Positions 32,061 through 42,364 of a stretch of DNA of 64,000 nucleotides are shown here, in pieces. How positions within the stretch are numbered: position 1 is the first letter of the stretch; each line of letters opens with the position of its first letter. Where the stretch lies: contig JAEOAD010000048.1 of the NCBI GenBank assembly GCA_036365145.1, positions 11,480,501 through 11,544,500 on the forward strand. Reading direction: 5' to 3'. A program made the position numbers and the translations under genes. The notes under the pieces were generated by a model, which saw only the letters and a program-made list of their open reading frames with translations, was not told the DNA's origin and did no database searches. This stretch comes from Orientallactaga sibirica. Lineage: Eukaryota; Chordata; Mammalia; Rodentia; Dipodidae.

Positions 32061-33930
32061 GAGAGACAGACAGTCCTTAGCAGGTTTGGTTGCTATTGCA
32101 GAGGACCCCCTCTCTCATGATCAACTCTGAACACTTCCTCCCCTTTCTCTGGTAAAGGGGAGAGAGTAGAGATATCAGAGCTTTGTTGAGGGAAAGCTAC
32201 ATTTTCTTGATAACCGCTGCCCACCCCCCCCCACACACACAAAAAATTAGAATTTGAGTACTCCCTCTCAATCTGGGTGACAACATGACATCATAAGCTA
32301 CCCAAAATGTAAGATCACAGTCATTTCAGAGCTAATCATGCTAAGGAGGTGAGAGAAATAGTTCTCCCCTTAGTGAGAGAACGTGCTTAGATCCAAAAAG
32401 ACCCTCCCTCCAGGAAGCTGCTTACAGAGCTTTCCTGCCAACCCTCCTACTTTTCTGAGCACTAACACAAAAACCGTAATCCTTGCTTCCTGTCTCATCT
32501 TTGGATTCCAGCAATAATCCCGAGCATGTTTGCCCTGGTTCTCTAGAACTCCCTGTCTCGGATGACTCCTTCCTGTTTCCCCCAGTTTTTCACTACAGCT
32601 GCTTTCACATGGCCATTGCTGACCCTAACTCAAACGCGTGGTTGTCTCTTTCTATTCTCCATCTCCCTCCTACTGGCAGCTGCCAAAACTTACAGCATGC
32701 CTGCCTTGTTGTTTTGCTCTCAAACTCTGTAAAATAATTTTCCAGCTCCCTTCTCAGTCCATTTTTCAATTCTTTTATCAACAAGACTAAGAACCCATGA
32801 AAAGGACCCGGGCTCCCTGGCAACATTGTGATGTTCCATGTTGGGCCAGGGACTGAACTCCATGAGTTTCCCCCTATAGCCCTGTTATATATACTAAGCC
32901 AAACTCCCTCTACATACATTCTACTATAATAATTGCAATCAGAAAAAAAGGTTAAAACTGATATAAAGCTTGCTTAACTCTCGGAAGATTTTATAAAATA
33001 ATAAATATTTTCATTACTGTTAGCAGGATCACTAATGGCACGTAATTTCTAAACCCACTGCGTCATATATCATCTTAGGCAAATGCAGGTTTTCACCATT
33101 AAATGCCTAAACGTTATTTCTTCAGGGACTTCTATATGATTCTTTGTGAACACCAAATTATCTTTTGAATTATATCCATATGACCTACTTTGGTCTCAGA
33201 AAACCTGATTATTATAATAGCATAGTCTGCACAAGAGGAAAATGACTAGAGTTTATTAAATGACAAAAATTTAATTTGAAGACTGTTAGAAGAAGAAAGG
33301 GGGAAACGTGGTCAGAAGGATCCCTAAGGAGGCACATGTGCTCAAATGCAAATGACATCTGACTTTCTGGAAAAGGAAGTGCAGTGCACTGAGTTATAAT
33401 TCAATTCCTCTAACTTCACATACTCTCATTTCCCTCTGTAATGGTCACATTAATTTTAAAGAACAAAAAGGAAAGCAAAATCTCCCTCTTTTAAAACTAG
33501 AGCTAAACGCCAGTGTGCTTTGGAATTGATTTTAAATTAAAGTATGGTGTGAATTTTGCCAACAGGTACTTGCGTCTGCATTGGTATCAGGTATTCCATT
33601 AGGGTTTATTTTTAATTCAGGTGGAATCCAAGTGCCTTTGCAGTCTGTTGGATAGGGAAGAATTAACACTGCTCTCTAGCATGCCAGTTTGTCTAGTTAG
33701 CTTGTTTTCACCTCTGCCATTTTGAGAAAAGCCCCAAGCCAGGGAAGCAAACTACTTCTGGATAGCAGTGATAGGAGAGAGAACTTGGCCAGGCAGTTTA
33801 AAGTAACAGAGCCCCCAAATGAACAGCTTTTTTCCTTGACTAAAAGCAGGAAAATCCATTAGGTCAACAAGGAGAACCTGGATTTTTTTTTTTTTATTTC
33901 TTTCTTCCCTGGAAAGTTATATCCTTCAGG
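32061..33930. other. Unique sequence, about 1.9 kb
   Basis: No recent insertion recognised. The left third is C-rich with a CCACCCCCCCCCAC run near 32220. A pair of frames on opposite strands at 32483-32737 and 32605-32919 lacks coding features. The right two thirds are AT-rich. Confidence 0.45.
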
Positions 33931-33940
33931 AAAGATTTTT

Positions 33941-33954
33941 TAAAGGTTTTATTT

Positions 33955-33993
<39 letters not shown>

Positions 33994-34194
33994 TTTGAAA
34001 GAGAGAGAGAGAGAGGGAGGGAGAGAGACAGATGGAGAGAATGGGCATGCCAGGGCCTCTAGCCACTGCAAACAAACTCCAGATGTATGTACCACCTTGT
34101 ACATCTGGCTTACATGGGACCTGGAGAGTTGAACCTGTGTCCTTAGGCTTCGCAGGCATGTGCCTTAACCGCTAAGCCATCTTTCTAGCCCCAG
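33941..34194 (-). mobile_element. DIP-like SINE
   Basis: Long ATTT tail (33955-33996), GA block, body and head end CATCTTTCTAGCCCC. Short flank similarity AAAGATTTTT (33931-33940) and AGAGATTTTT (34196-34205). Confidence 0.92.
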
Positions 34195-34206
34195 CAGAGA
34201 TTTTTA

Positions 34207-35212
34207 GATTAAATTCACACCTTTCCTAGAGGAATCTGGAAATATATCCCCCTGTTACAGAAACTCTGATTCCTACCTAAAATTTCTGGGAGTATTGCCT
34301 CTTTTTCTAGAAAACCTGGTCTTTCTCCTCCAAAGGCATTCCACGTTCCATAAAAACCCTGACCAAACTCACCTGGTGAGTCCTGCTCCTTCCTGAAGAC
34401 TCCCTCCTGCCTGCAGGAGCTCTTCCTTTCTATCAAGCTGTGGGGAACTTCTTCGAAAATCCATATTCCACCCTCCTGGGCTCTGTGAATCTCCTTTGTT
34501 GAGTTCATAAGACAAGAACCTGAAAAGACCAAAACCACTGACTCACTGGATGCTCTGTGTGACCACAAATGCACAGTTTTAATTCCCGAGTCACTGATGA
34601 AGTGTCCATAGTCTATGTGTTTTGGGTACAGAAATCCAGGATGCCCCACGCCCTTGAGCCCATACCTGCCAATGCTAACATCAGCCTCCATCACCCAAAG
34701 CTCCCGCAGTGGCCACTTGATGTTATAACCGCATCACCTGACACCCTGTCTGACATGTGATAGATGAGTAATAACAAGGGAATAGTTAACCACTCTCAGG
34801 CAAGGTCTCACGGAGCTGAGCCCCAGGCCTCTCCCACACCTCCAACCCTGAAGCGTTTCCAGTCTGGATCTCATTTCCTTCTCCAGGGTGACAAAGTAAT
34901 TCTCACAACCCAACTTGTTACTCCGTTCAGATACCAGCAGGTGTCCATTTAGTCCAAACCCCCAAGGCATGTGTTCCAGGCCAGTGTGAAGGGGATTTGG
35001 GATCTGGAGGATCTGTTCGTGCTCCTTAAAGACATCATGGAAACCATTTCCCTGAGGAGCAGCAGCTGAGAAGATGCTGTTGGTAGCCAGGGGTCTGAGA
35101 CATCTCAGTACTCTGCATGTAAATGCAGGATCCTGCCTACAGGGGGAAAGACATTTCCAGAAGTCATTAGGTTCCAAAGAAGAAACATCTAGTTTCCTCT
35201 TCTGTCCTCTGT
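34207..35212. other. Unclassified sequence with two long minus-strand frames
   Basis: Frames 34694-34215 (159 codons) and 35177-34734 (147 codons) lie end to end on the minus strand in different frames. The second reads like ordinary protein (mixed charged and hydrophobic residues) and begins near a good 3' splice-site context, CTTTCCCCCTGTAG then GCAGG, placing a possible exon start at 35136. I cannot assign either to a family. They may be an exon, an old retrocopy or chance. Confidence 0.35.
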
Positions 35213-35306
35213 CTCTGTGAGTCAGCTTTCTGTTACTGTATGTACATATAAATATAATTAAATAAATACATATATGTGTACGATAAGTTGGCTGTAAAGG
35301 TTTCCT

Positions 35307-35346
<40 letters not shown>

Positions 35347-35358
35347 TTCTTTTTCTTT
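35307..35358 (+). repeat. (TTTC)n microsatellite
   Basis: TTTC units, ending in TTTTCTTTTTC. Likely grew from the tail complement of the adjacent B1. Confidence 0.95.
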
Positions 35359-35378
35359 ATTTTTTTAAATTTATTTTT

Positions 35379-35513
35379 TCAAGGTAGTCTCACTCTAGCC
35401 CAGGCTGACCTGAAATTCACTATGTTGTCCCAGGCTGGCATCGAACTCACAGCGATCCTCCTACCTCTACCTCCCAAGCGCTGGGATTAAAGGCATGTGC
35501 CACCACACCCAGC
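35379..35513 (-). mobile_element. B1 SINE inside an LTR
   Basis: TTCAAGGTAGTCTCACTCTA to GCCACCACACCCAGC. CCCAGGCTGGCATCGAAC replaces the usual CAGGGTGGCCTCGAAC. Confidence 0.95.
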
Positions 35514-35775
35514 AAGATTTCTTTATTTTGGCTCATGACTTCCAAAGTTTCAGTCCGTGGGTTCTGGACCCTTTACCTTTTGGCTGATGGCCTCACAACC
35601 AGGAACCAGGAGCAGGTGTGGAGAAGGAGCCAAGGTTCATGACATAGGCCCAGTGATATAACTTCCTCCCAGTAAGTCCCACCACTTAAGGGTTCCGCTG
35701 CCTCCTACTACGCTAGGGACCAAGCCGTCAGTGAATAGTCCTTTGAAGAGCATGTCCGTCCAAATGACAGCAGCC

Positions 35776-36701
35776 GCCTTGCCATGCCATCTCTCCCTGT
35801 GAGGCATCCATCTTGCATTCCATGCCAACGCTTCCTGCACTTGATCATGGAAGTAACAGTGTAGCACAAAGCAACCGCGATCTTATAAAAATTTTAGCAA
35901 CTGCCCCAGAAACACAAACAAGCAAATAATGTTGAGTAAACGAGGGCAGCACACTGTCCCCCCCCCCCGTATGCCCACCGTGTAAGGAAAGCTGGGGAGC
36001 TGTCTTAGTGAAAAGAATCAAAAACCCCAAGTCCCATTTGTGCTGCAACTAAAAGGCACACCACCTTGATATCAATAAATTACATGCCGAGGATAAAACA
36101 ATATGTCCAGAAATTAAACTTTCTCACCCCTTGAAGGCTGAAGGCTGAGGAGCAGGGCGTTTTAATGATGATGTGCTGAGGCATATCTTACACCTTCTTT
36201 AATGAAGCAGTATTGGCACAAATTCACCCAGGCGAATTAACATGTTCAATGGGCTCATCTGGTGATAATGAGGTCAGAGCTCAATGGAATTGATCCAAAC
36301 TCACTAACATGCACAGGCCACCATCATATTTTCTACTAATCAGCAAAGAGAATTAGCAGATCTCCCTGCCCCTCAGTTTATGGCACAATCCGTTTAAACT
36401 AACACTATTTACCACCCTAAGTGGCATGTGTGTGCTAGCAAGTGCAGATTCAGCAGCGAAACATGCACTTGACGGGAAAAAAAGGAAAGAGGTGAGATGC
36501 GGTGCATGAAGATACTGCTTTCTTTTTCCATTTTTCCTTCCCCAAACTAAGCATTGGAGGCAGTGATCTTGCCAACGATCATGTTGGATTATTTTCCAAA
36601 ACCCTATAAAAATTTTAAGAACACAAAGCTACAGAGATGATACTATATGCAAACTCTGATGTAGGAAAGAGCAATAGTCAGTAAATATAAGGGTCCAGTA
36701 T
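35776..36701. other. Unique sequence, about 930 bp
   Basis: Run of ten C near 35959. 36060-36480 is balanced, repeat-free sequence with no frame and is a candidate for a conserved non-coding test. Confidence 0.45.
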
Positions 36702-36716
36702 ATATTTAGATTTTTT

Positions 36717-36863
36717 TTGGTTTTTCAAGGTAGGGTCTTGTTCTAGCCCAGGCTGACCTGGAATTCACTATGTACTCTCAGGGTGGCCTCGAACTCACAG
36801 CGATCCTCCTACCTCTGCCTCCCGAGTGCTGGGATTAAAGGTGTGCACCACCACACCTGGCTG
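36717..36863 (-). mobile_element. B1 SINE
   Basis: GGTTTTTCAAGGTAGGGTCT to ACCACCACACCTGGC. Target duplication TATATTTAGATTTTT (36701-36715) and TTATATTTAGATTTTT (36865-36880). Confidence 0.96.
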
Positions 36864-36930
36864 CTTATATTTAGATTTTTAAGAGTGTTTATTAATTAGC
36901 ATAGGGAAGACCACATAGATGTCTTTTTAA

Positions 36931-36961
36931 AAAATATTTTTATTTATTTGAGAGAGAGAGA
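36931..36961 (-). mobile_element. Extremely truncated DIP-like SINE (about 31 bp)
   Basis: Only ATATTTTTATTTATTTGAGA and a GA repeat survive, which is the last part of a reversed DIP. AGATGTCTTTTTAA (36917-36930) and AGATGCCTTTTAA (36962-36974) flank it, as expected if an aborted reverse transcription produced the copy. Confidence 0.7.
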
Positions 36962-37112
36962 AGATGCCTTTTAATGAATGTAAAAAAATGTATAAGGAAA
37001 GTTTATTCAAGTAGCCAAAAAAAAAAGAACAAGAAAAGAAAATTGAAATTTAAATTTCTTGTTAGAAGAACTTAGAAAACTGAAATGGTGAAAAATAGAA
37101 AATCAAAAGCTA

Positions 37113-37312
37113 TTTTTAAAAATATTTTATATTTACTTATTTCAGAGAGAGCACGAAAGAGGGAGGGAGAGAGAATGGGCACACCAGGGCCTCTAGCCAC
37201 TGCAAAAGAACTCCAGATGCATGTGTCACCTGGCTTACGTAGGTTCCGGAGAGTTGAACCTGGGTCTTTAGGCTTTGCAGGTAAGCGCCTTAACCACTAA
37301 GCAATCTCCCTG
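37113..37312 (-). mobile_element. DIP-like SINE
   Basis: TTTATATTTACTTATTTCAG tail, GA block, body missing the CCTTGTGCAT segment (GTGTCACCTGGCTTACG), head end CAATCTCCCTGC. Flanks GCTATTTTTAAAAAT and AGTTATTTTTTTAATT are similar. Confidence 0.9.
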
Positions 37313-39012
37313 CTAGTTATTTTTTTAATTATTAAACTAACTTATAAATAATATAAAACACTAACACAAAATTTGAGTTGAGAAATCAAAACCTGAGCCA
37401 GAAATGAGGAAGACAGAATAAGCAGATATTCTGTAGCTAAATTTTCTAAGCTGTAGTCAGGAGGCCAAGTTCACATTAAGGAAAGATGTGAAAACACAAG
37501 TGAGTTTGTGACAGCAGAGCCTCTGGTCACTCTGTTGAGGGGGTGTGGTCTAGAACTGTCTCCAAGGAGCAGAACCTCGAAAGACAGGATGTTTCCATGA
37601 CTCTGCAAGAGCAGAAGAAGCTATAGGGGCTTCGTAACATCCTCTGATAGTTTATTTTATAAAATGCACTGGGGTTTAGTTTGCTTTGGGAAGCAGGTAT
37701 TATGATCACTGTTCCATTGTACCCTCATGGGCATTCTGGAGTAGGTCAAACCCCAAGGACGCTTATCTGAAAACCGAGGTTGGACTTGAGACAAAGTTCT
37801 GCCTTCTGCCTTGGTAACATATCCTGTCCCTTCCTTGTCTTGCTTCTGTCATTTACAAAACATTTCAGAAATGCCATTTTCAAGTACTTTTTATGAGCAG
37901 ATAAAATAGATTAATAATTTATAATTAGGAAGATGATTTGAACCTGAAGGAAGAAAAGACTTATTTCCAGACAGAAATGATGTAGTTAAGTAGGCAGTGG
38001 CAGGCTTTGAAAAAAGGGTAGTTCCTAAAAAAACATGCTAATGAAATTTATGGACAAGGGACCACTGAAGAGTTCCATCAAGTGTTTGATGACAAATGTC
38101 AGTCCTTACTGAGTGGTCAGAGCTTGAACTATTAATTAGAATTTGATGTGGGGACAAAACAACCCCTGCTATGTTGATTTTTCAAACCCAGCCATTGACC
38201 TTGGGGAAGAGGCAACAGCTTTACACAGTGCTTGCTGGCTCTCACAAGCAGAGACTCATTACTCACGACCATAGGAAAACACGTAGAAAGAGGATAATAT
38301 TCCATTTCCACTGCAGCTGTGAGCCAACAATGGGAGAACTGATCACTGAAAAGTTTAGTGAAACAAGCAAGAGTGCCTTCAAAGACACGCTCACTAAGAA
38401 AGTCACGATTGGGGAATGGACGGTGCTGGAAAACACGAAGCATCGATCAGTGATCAAGGCCATGTGATCAAGGAATCAACTGGGAGGGGAATGGGCTCTT
38501 TGGACCCTTCTACTGCGATGGGCAGAGACGTTGTCACAGGGAATGACGGAGAAGGCCGTCAGGCTTGAGGCAGTTCTTCAGGTGTGCAGGACGTCGCTGT
38601 GTGCACAGTTTCACATGATGGAGCACAGCAGCTGGGCAACAGCTTCACCAAGTGCTGGCCTGACAATAATGTGGGGCAAAGCCATATGATTGAATTGTAG
38701 TTTTCCTTTGATAGACTTTTTAAGATGTTTTAAGGAAGGAAAAGAAAATGTACTGTTGAAAAAAAAAAAAAAAAAAAAAAAAACTCTCTGAGCGTAGCTC
38801 CAAGTGCTGACCAAGCAACAGGGTTCAGGCAGTTCAAGCCATTCAGACAGCAAATAGCTCTAAACTGCGAAGGCCAAGGGGAAGCCTTTATTTCATGTCA
38901 GCTGAGATGGGAGAATAATAAAGGTGACAGATGTTGTGGTCAGCATTGAGCTCTGAGTAGAATGCTGATAGGAACGAGGACGAGTGTCACCACTCCTAGA
39001 AAGGAGTGCAGA
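37313..39012. other. Unique sequence, 1.7 kb, with a long internal poly(A)
   Basis: No SINE or LTR. A run of about 25 A at 38759-38783 follows sequence that could be a 3' UTR. Opposing frames at 38132-38443 (minus) and 38171-38467 (plus) lie upstream. A processed retrocopy is possible but not shown, and no target duplication was found. Confidence 0.4.
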
Positions 39013-39496
39013 AATCCCTCACTATCCACAGTTCTCCCCTCTGTGGTCACAGTCTTTGTGCTCGAGCAGTCCAAAAATATTAAATGGAAAATTCCAGAAA
39101 TTAATAGCTCATAAGTTTAACAAGTTGCATGGCATTCTGAGTGTATGATGAAATTTTGCACAGTCCCACTCTGTCCCATGCAAAATAGGAATCATCCCTT
39201 TCTCCATATGGATGATGTATGGGGTTTGAATGTAACATGTCTTCCCCAAGTGTTTGTGATTAAGCTTTCCACTTAGTCCCCAGATGGTAGTGCCTTTGGG
39301 AGGTGGAACCTTGCTGGGGAAGGTGTGTGGCTGGGGACAGATCTTGAGGATTATTGGTCCAGTCCCCTGAGTGTTCAGACTTAGCTCGCTCTTGCTGTTC
39401 TGGCCCTGCCACTGATGTATGAAGACATAAGCTGAGATGTCCGCTCTCCCTGCTGATCCCCACTTTGATGAAATATCCCTTCAAAACTGGAACCCT

Positions 39497-39644
39497 AGCT
39501 GGGCGTGGTGGCACACACCTTTAACCCCAGCACTCAGGAGGTGGAAAGTAGGAGGATCACCATGAGTTTGAGGCCACCCTGAGACTACATAGTGAATTCA
39601 GGTTAGCCTGGGCTATAGTGAAACCCTACCTTGAAAAAAAAAAA
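39497..39644 (+). mobile_element. B1 SINE inside LTR
   Basis: AGCTGGGCGTGGTGGCACAC to GAAACCCTACCTTG and poly(A). Target duplication AAAACTGGAACCCT at 39483-39496 and 39645-39658. Confidence 0.96.
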
Positions 39645-39658
39645 AAACTGGAACCCTG

Positions 39659-39870
39659 GGATGGAGAGCAGGCTTAGTGATTAAGGTGCTTGCCTGCAAA
39701 GCCTAAGAACTCATGTTTGACTCTCCAGGTCCCACGTAAGCCAGATGCAGTGAGGCAAGTGTGCAATGTTGCACATGTGCACAAGGAGGTGCACACTTCT
39801 GGCATTCACTTGCAGCTGCTGAAGGCCCTGGAATGCCCATTCTCTCTCTCTTTCAAATAAATAAAAACAA
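39659..39870 (+). mobile_element. DIP-like SINE, intermediate type, inside LTR
   Basis: Has AGTGAGGCAAGTGTGCAATG and GCACAAGGAGGTGCAC, features of the long type, but diverged. TGGAACCCT at 39650-39658 and 39871-39879 flank it, reusing the B1 target. Confidence 0.93.
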
Positions 39871-40388
39871 TGGAACCCTGTGATAAACACTTTCCTTTCA
39901 TAAGCTGCTTCTGGTCAGGTGTTTTGTCCAAACAAAGTAACTGCTACGATGTGATCTGCTTGTTAGTCACTTAAGAGCCATTTCTGTTATCAGATTATGG
40001 CCATTTCATAGTATTTGTGGTCAAGTCACATTTCTGCTATAGCTGAACATCTCAATATCTGTCTTTCACTCCACTTCATCCTCTCGCTTAAGCACTGTGT
40101 CATCTCTCACACCATCACGAGAAGGGTGAGTACACTACAAAAAGGGACTTTGGGACAGAGAAAGATCACCTTCATATAACTTTTGTATATGTTACAGTTC
40201 ATATAACTTCTTGTTATAATCTTCTATAAGTTTTTTTGTTGTAAATTAATCCTAACTTATAAATTAAATTTTATCATAGTATGTACTTACAAAAAAAAGC
40301 ATAATAAATATAGAGGTTGGTGCTCTCTGTGGTTTCAGGCATCCATAAGGATCTTGGACAGTATTCCCTATGGATAATGTGTGAGAGA

Positions 40389-40927
40389 ATAACATACAGC
40401 CAAAACCTTGTCTATTTTCCTCTTAATATATTCAGTTCTCCTCTTACTTTGGTATATCACGATAGTGTGATAGTCATCATTCAATTAATCCCTTCCCAAT
40501 ACCTTAGTGTTCTGTATAAGTTTCTTCGACTGCCAGTAACAAAACATTATTGCTTTGGGAAATAACAATTAAAATTTATGAGTATTTTTTAATAACTTAG
40601 CTCATAAGTTTTCCTGGTATTGTAATGAACCAATTCCTTCTGAATCTTTCTGCTGTGTGTATATCTCCACTTGAGTAATATAGTAAAATCATTCCTTGGA
40701 GCTAGTTCCTACTACAGAGTATGCATATAAAAATAACCATCCCTCCCATGAATATTTAATTCTGCTAATGGATGGAGCTTTACATTAATTTCAGATAGAG
40801 TTTTGAAAACTAAGAAAAATAATGCAAAAAGCAAATATATAAGCTAATAATATGAGTGGCAATTTAATTTTTAATTAAGCTTAAGCTTCAGTAAATCTGA
40901 AAACCTGGATTCAAGTGGGAAATCTGG
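40389..40927. other. Unique sequence, no gene seen
   Basis: AT-rich with no recognised insertion. An 82-codon plus-strand frame at 40317-40565 begins inside the Tigger end and is not credible. Confidence 0.45.
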
Positions 40928-41466
40928 TGTTGTAGTTACCTTCTCATTACTGGGACAAAAACCCAACCGGGGGGCTGGAGAGATGGCTTAGCAGTTAAGG
41001 CATTTGTTTGCAAAGCCTAAAGACCCCGGTTTGATTCTCCAGGTCCCATGTAAGCCAGATGCACAAGAGGCGCATGCATCTGGAGTTCTTTTGCAGTGGC
41101 TGGAGGCCCTGGTGTATCCATTCTCACTTTCCCTCTCTCTCTTTCCCTCTCTCTGTCTCTAATAAATAAATAAATAAAAACCCAACCAGAAGCAGCTTAT
41201 GGGAGGAAAGAATTTATTTTAGCTTGCAGTCTTTTGGGGAAGATTCATGATGGCAGGAAAAAGATGGTAGAGCAGAGGCTGGACATCACCTCCTTGCCAC
41301 AGCAGGTGGACAACAGCAGCAGGAGAATAAGCCCAACTCTACCAAATAGGAGCTGGTTATAACACCCCTAAACCCACTTCCAACAGCACACTACCTCCAG
41401 CAAGGTCCTCACCTCCCAAGTTGTCATCAGCTGGGAACCAAGCATTCAAAACACATGAGTTTATGG
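40928..41466 (-). mobile_element. Inverted MaLR-like LTR split by a DIP SINE
   Basis: LTR pieces 40928-40968 and 41176-41466. On the minus strand it runs CATAAACTCATGTGTTTTGA, GACCTTGCTGGAGGTAGTG, CTAAAATAAATTC and GAGAAGGTAACTACAACA. About the first 20 bp of the LTR are missing at 41466, where it abuts a plus-oriented LTR. Confidence 0.75.
40969..41175 (+). mobile_element. DIP-like SINE inside the inverted LTR
   Basis: GGGGCTGGAGAGATGGCTTAGC to AAATAAATAAATA. Target duplication AAAAACCCAACC at 40957-40968 and 41176-41187, perfect. Confidence 0.96.
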
Positions 41467-41687
41467 CAGAGTTCAGTGGAGAGAAGCAGTTTGAGCTCCA
41501 CTTGTTCCTGTTGCTGGCTGTTTGGTAGTGTCTCTTTGCTATGCACCTGTGGAAGAGACCCAACTTCTTCTGCCATTTATGATGCTTTTCCTGGATTCCG
41601 ATGCCTAAAATAAGCCCCTTCTTCCTATAAGCTGCTCCTGGTTGGATGCTTGGCCCAGCAAGAAGAAAATAACTACAAGAGTAAAAT

Positions 41688-41703
41688 TGGTACCAGAGAA
41701 GTG
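41688..41703 (+). promoter_or_regulatory. MaLR primer-binding site (tRNA-Leu type)
   Basis: TGGTACCAGAGAAGTG lies 10 bp inside the 5' LTR. It resembles the complement of a tRNA-Leu 3' end, the primer used by ERVL/MaLR elements. Confidence 0.6.
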
Positions 41704-42043
41704 AATTTGTTGCTGCAATGAATCTGACCATATGGGTTTTGGTCTTTTGCTGCTTGTATGTTTGAGGAATGTGGATGGGTTTAGAAGTTTGGACTGGAAA
41801 AAGCCTTGCAGTGCTGTAAGTTTGATGCACTATTCTGGTGAGAGTCTGAATATTCAGAGAAAACTGTGGACTGTGATGGCTTGGCTTATGAACTTTCAAA
41901 GGAGATAGAACATTGTTGGAACTGAACTACTGACATAATAAAGGATGGCTGCATTCTTCTGCCCATGCCCAGACAGTTTGATCATTGTTGAATTTAAACT
42001 AATGGACTGGTGTGTTGGCAGGAGATGTAGAACAGAAAGATAT

Positions 42044-42364
42044 TGTGGTAGTTTGAATAGATGGTCCCCAATATATTCAGTGTTTTATTAGTTTGTAGTT
42101 TGCATCTTCAGCCACATGGCTGGAGACAATGTCACTGGGCGTATCTTAAGGTGTATATGCAAAGTGTGCCTAGCTGGAGTTCCTGAAGTGTGATGTGGTT
42201 TTTGGCTTGTGGCTTTTTTCTCTGTGTTTGGTCCTGTGGCAGACCAGCTTCTTCTGCAATTATGGAACTTCCTCTGGATCTGTAAGCTTCAATAAAAATC
42301 CCATCCTCCATAACTTTGCCTGGTCTGGAAGTTGATCTCAGCGAACCTAAAGCTGTCTACTATA
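42044..42364 (+). mobile_element. Solo LTR family Z nested in MaLR
   Basis: Opens TGTGGTAGTTTGAATAGATG, contains CTGGAGTTCCTGAAGTGTGA and AGCTTCAATAAAAATCCC, ends CTGTCTACTATA. Perfect 5-bp target duplication GATAT at 42039-42043 and 42365-42369. Confidence 0.88.

Larger units (their letters stand above)
35213..35775 (-). mobile_element. LTR (MaLR/ERVL-like) split by a B1
   Basis: Pieces 35213-35306 and 35514-35775. TTTCTTTATTTTGGCTCATG, ACTTCCTCCCAGTAAGTCCC and CTACGCTAGGGACCAAGCC match the complement of a familiar LTR pattern (CCTAGGGTGGC..., GGGAGGAAGTTA...). The right edge is approximate. Confidence 0.68.
39216..39962 (+). mobile_element. LTR family Y with two SINEs, inserted in Tigger
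   Basis: LTR pieces are 39216-39496 and 39879-39962. GGGGTTTGAATGTAACATG, CTTTGGGAGGTGGAACCTT, then TGATAAACACTTTCCTTTC, GCTTCTGGTCAGGTGTTTTG and AGTAACTGCTACG. The B1 and the DIP both sit at one CTGGAACCCT site inside it. Confidence 0.75.
39013..40388 (+). mobile_element. Tigger-type DNA transposon, split by an LTR
   Basis: Left part 39013-39215: CCCTCACTATCCACAG, AAAATATTAAATGGAAAATT and CCCATGCAAAATAGGAATCA. Right part 39963-40388: GTTAGTCACTTAAGAGCC, ACGAGAAGGGTGAGTACA, AAATTAAATTTTATCATAGT and GTGGTTTCAGGCATCCATAA. These match both ends of a pogo/Tigger element. Transposase sequence is deleted, so it is a non-autonomous remnant. Strand is relative to the consensus I recall. Confidence 0.78.

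Noticed and set aside
32483..32919. Two overlapping frames (84 and 104 codons) on opposite strands
   Set aside because: Mutually exclusive, no homology recognised, no splice or polyadenylation context.
38132..38467. Overlapping 98- and 103-codon frames on opposite strands
   Set aside because: Not listed as genes: both cannot be real and neither matches a family. Kept only as part of the retrocopy question.
41357..41899. 180-codon minus-strand open frame, the longest in the window
   Set aside because: It crosses from an inverted LTR through a truncated LTR into MaLR internal DNA. Repeat content explains the sequence and the translation has no domain.
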